From CAWIOX01 sp963837775 (GTDB taxonomy: Bacteria; Pseudomonadota; Gammaproteobacteria; Burkholderiales; Burkholderiaceae_D), in contig CAWIOX010000029.1 of the NCBI GenBank assembly GCA_963837775.1, forward strand, positions 434,001 to 498,000: a stretch of 64,000 nt of DNA. The letters are read 5' to 3'. Every line of letters begins with the position of its first letter. The stretch's first letter is position 1. Positions 62,542 to 64,000 of this stretch are shown here, in pieces. The position numbers and the translations under genes are program-made. The notes under the pieces are model-generated. The model was not told the DNA's origin and did no database searches. It worked only from the letters and a program-made list of their open reading frames with translations.

Positions 62542-64000
62542 TCCTGCGCCCGCTCGACCGCAAGCTGCTGCGCGACCTGTGGCGCATGCGCGGGCAGGCG
62601 GTGGCGATTGCGCTGGTGGCGATGTGCGGGATCGCGACTTTCATCACGATGCGCGGCTCGTATGAGGCGCTGCTGTCGTCGCAGAGCGGCTACTACACGC
62701 AATACCGCTTTGCCGATGTGTTTGCCAATCTGCGGCGTGCGCCGATCACGCTGCTGGAGCGGATGCGGGACATCCCCGGCGTCAATGCGGTCGAGGGACG
62801 CGTGGTGTTCGATGCGACGCTGGATGTGCCGGGTCTGGATGAACCGGCCAGCGCACGGCTGGTGTCGCTGTCCGCCACGCCGGACACCCAGCTCAACCGC
62901 GTCAGCATCCGCAGCGGGCGGATGATCGAAGCCGGCAATAAAAACGAAGTCCTGGCCAGCGAGTCGTTTGCCACGGCCAATGCGCTGCGCCCCGGCGATA
63001 CGCTGGTCGCGATCATCAACGGCCGCAAGGAAACCTTGCGCATCGTCGGGATTGCGATTTCGCCGGAATACGTGACCGAGATGAAAGGCAGCGGCGCTTT
63101 CCCCGACAACCAGCGCTTCGGCGTGTTGTGGATGGGATATGAGGCGCTGGCTGCGGCCAGCAATCTGCAGCATGCATTCAATGACGTCGCGCTCATCCTG
63201 GCGCCCCATGCCAGCGCGTCGCAGGTGATCGAGCGCCTGGACACCATGCTGGCGCCGTATGGCTCGCTCGGCGCGTATGCCCGCAACGATCAGCTGTCGC
63301 ATCACTTCCTGGAAAACGAACTGGCGCAGGATCGCGTGACCGGCACCGTGCTGCCTGCGATTTTTCTGGGGGTTGCGGCTTTTTTAATTCACAGCATCCT
63401 GCTGCGCCTGACCACGCTGCAAAGAACGCAGATCGCGATCCTGAAGAGTTTCGGCTACAGCAATCTGGCGGTCGGCCTGCATTACCTGAAATTTGCGCTG
63501 CTGACCGTGATGAGCGGCGGCATCGCCGGCATCGTGCTTGGCGCCTGGCTGGGGCACGAACTGGCCGGGATTTACGCCCGCTTCTTCCACTTTCCGACGC
63601 TGGTGTTTTCGCTGTCGGCGTTCTCGGTGACGCTGTCGCTGCTGATTGCCTTGCTGTCTGCGCTGCTTGGGACGATATTGGCAGTGCTGCGGGTATTGGC
63701 GCTGTCGCCGGCGCAAGCGATGCACCCGCCATCTCCCGCGCTGTTCAAGCCCGGACCGCTGGAACGGCTTGGCCTGCAACGGATCATCCCCTTGCCGGTG
63801 CGCATGATATTGCGCAATCTGGAGCGCAGCCCGCTCAAGGCGCTGTCTTCGGTCATCGGCCTGTCGCTGGCGCTGGCCTTGCTGATCACTGGCCAATATT
63901 CATATGACGCGCTGGAAGAAATCATCCGGATCCAATTCCGCAAGGCGCAGCGCGACGACGCGACGGTGGTGTTCAACGAAGCGCGCAATGCCCGCGTGGT
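62535..64000 (+). CDS. ABC transporter FtsX-like permease, 5' part
   Basis: The frame opens with GTG at 62535 ([20 protein letters not shown]), overlapping the ATPase gene by 7 bases, and is open to the window end (488 residues so far). A first membrane helix ([20 protein letters not shown]) is followed by a large periplasmic domain (about residues 40-260) of the MacB_PCD type. Three membrane segments follow near residues 273-400, then the start of a second periplasmic part. This layout fits the long, duplicated FtsX permeases of about 780-850 residues. A membrane-fusion partner gene may follow outside the window. Confidence 0.9.

Overview
The window looks like a chromosome segment of a beta-proteobacterium of the order Burkholderiales, most likely family Oxalobacteraceae (Herminiimonas, Janthinobacterium or Herbaspirillum relatives). 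The inference rests on the hpnCDE order, the radA-alr // lplT neighbourhood, the tsaB-rimI-udg cluster, DUF1415 and DUF1853 proteins and the amn type. No database search was possible, so the genus is not claimed.

Layout. 1-2.7 kb: squalene-forming hpnC (3' part), hpnD and hpnE. 3.4-27.8 kb: a large, partly AT-rich Wzx/Wzy-type exopolysaccharide locus. Its rightward half holds a membrane-bound nucleotide-sugar 4,6-dehydratase, the UDP-diacetamido-uronic-acid genes (wbpA, wbpB, wbpD and wbpE types), a broken flippase, a deacetylase-like protein, a polymerase, glycosyltransferases, an acyltransferase-like protein, a second deacetylase-like protein, an aminotransferase, an initiating sugar-phosphate transferase and a PAP2-type membrane protein. 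Its leftward half holds wza, wzb and wzc, an unknown cysteine-motif protein and a beta-helix lipoprotein. 28.4-37.9 kb: housekeeping genes (radA, alr, lplT, a DUF1853 gene, a family 4 type uracil-DNA glycosylase gene, rimI, tsaB, a thioredoxin-like gene, fumC). 37.8-45 kb: a DUF1289 gene, an MFS exporter, a DUF1415 gene, an orphan Doc-like gene, a MATE exporter and an mgtA-type ATPase. 45-49.2 kb: a cystathionine beta-synthase gene set between malate synthase aceB and a relic of a second aceB 3' end, then a HAD dehalogenase. 49.5-53.4 kb: a LysR regulator and a trans-3-hydroxyproline catabolic pair with a divergent GntR/FadR regulator. 54-64 kb: a truncated rlmI-like gene, ald, initiator tRNA-Met, amn, an S41 protease lipoprotein with a small partner lipoprotein, a DsbA-family protein, and an ABC ATPase with an FtsX-like permease that runs off the end.

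Two window-wide signals stand out. First, an intergenic element of about 75-95 bp occurs seven times (near 330, 2810, 29820, 39235, 49395, 58060 and 61515). It has an AT-rich TATAC/GTATA hairpin, a middle block like AGCCC..TGAA..C, and a second part running from TGCGG to CATACYCCCG. It lies only between genes and is absent from the 25-kb polysaccharide locus. I recognise no named family for it. Second, about 40 single-base frame breaks cut about 19 genes, including normally essential ones (tsaB, alr). Most can be repaired by removing or adding one base, which points to sequence error more than to gene decay, although the flippase and one glycosyltransferase are broken so densely that true loss is possible.

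How the genes work together. The polysaccharide genes form a near-complete pathway: nucleotide-sugar synthesis, lipid-linked initiation, glycosyl transfer, flipping, polymerisation and export through the Wza-Wzc-Wzb system. The hydroxyproline pair turns trans-3-hydroxy-L-proline into proline. The malate synthase implies a glyoxylate bypass whose isocitrate lyase is not in the window.
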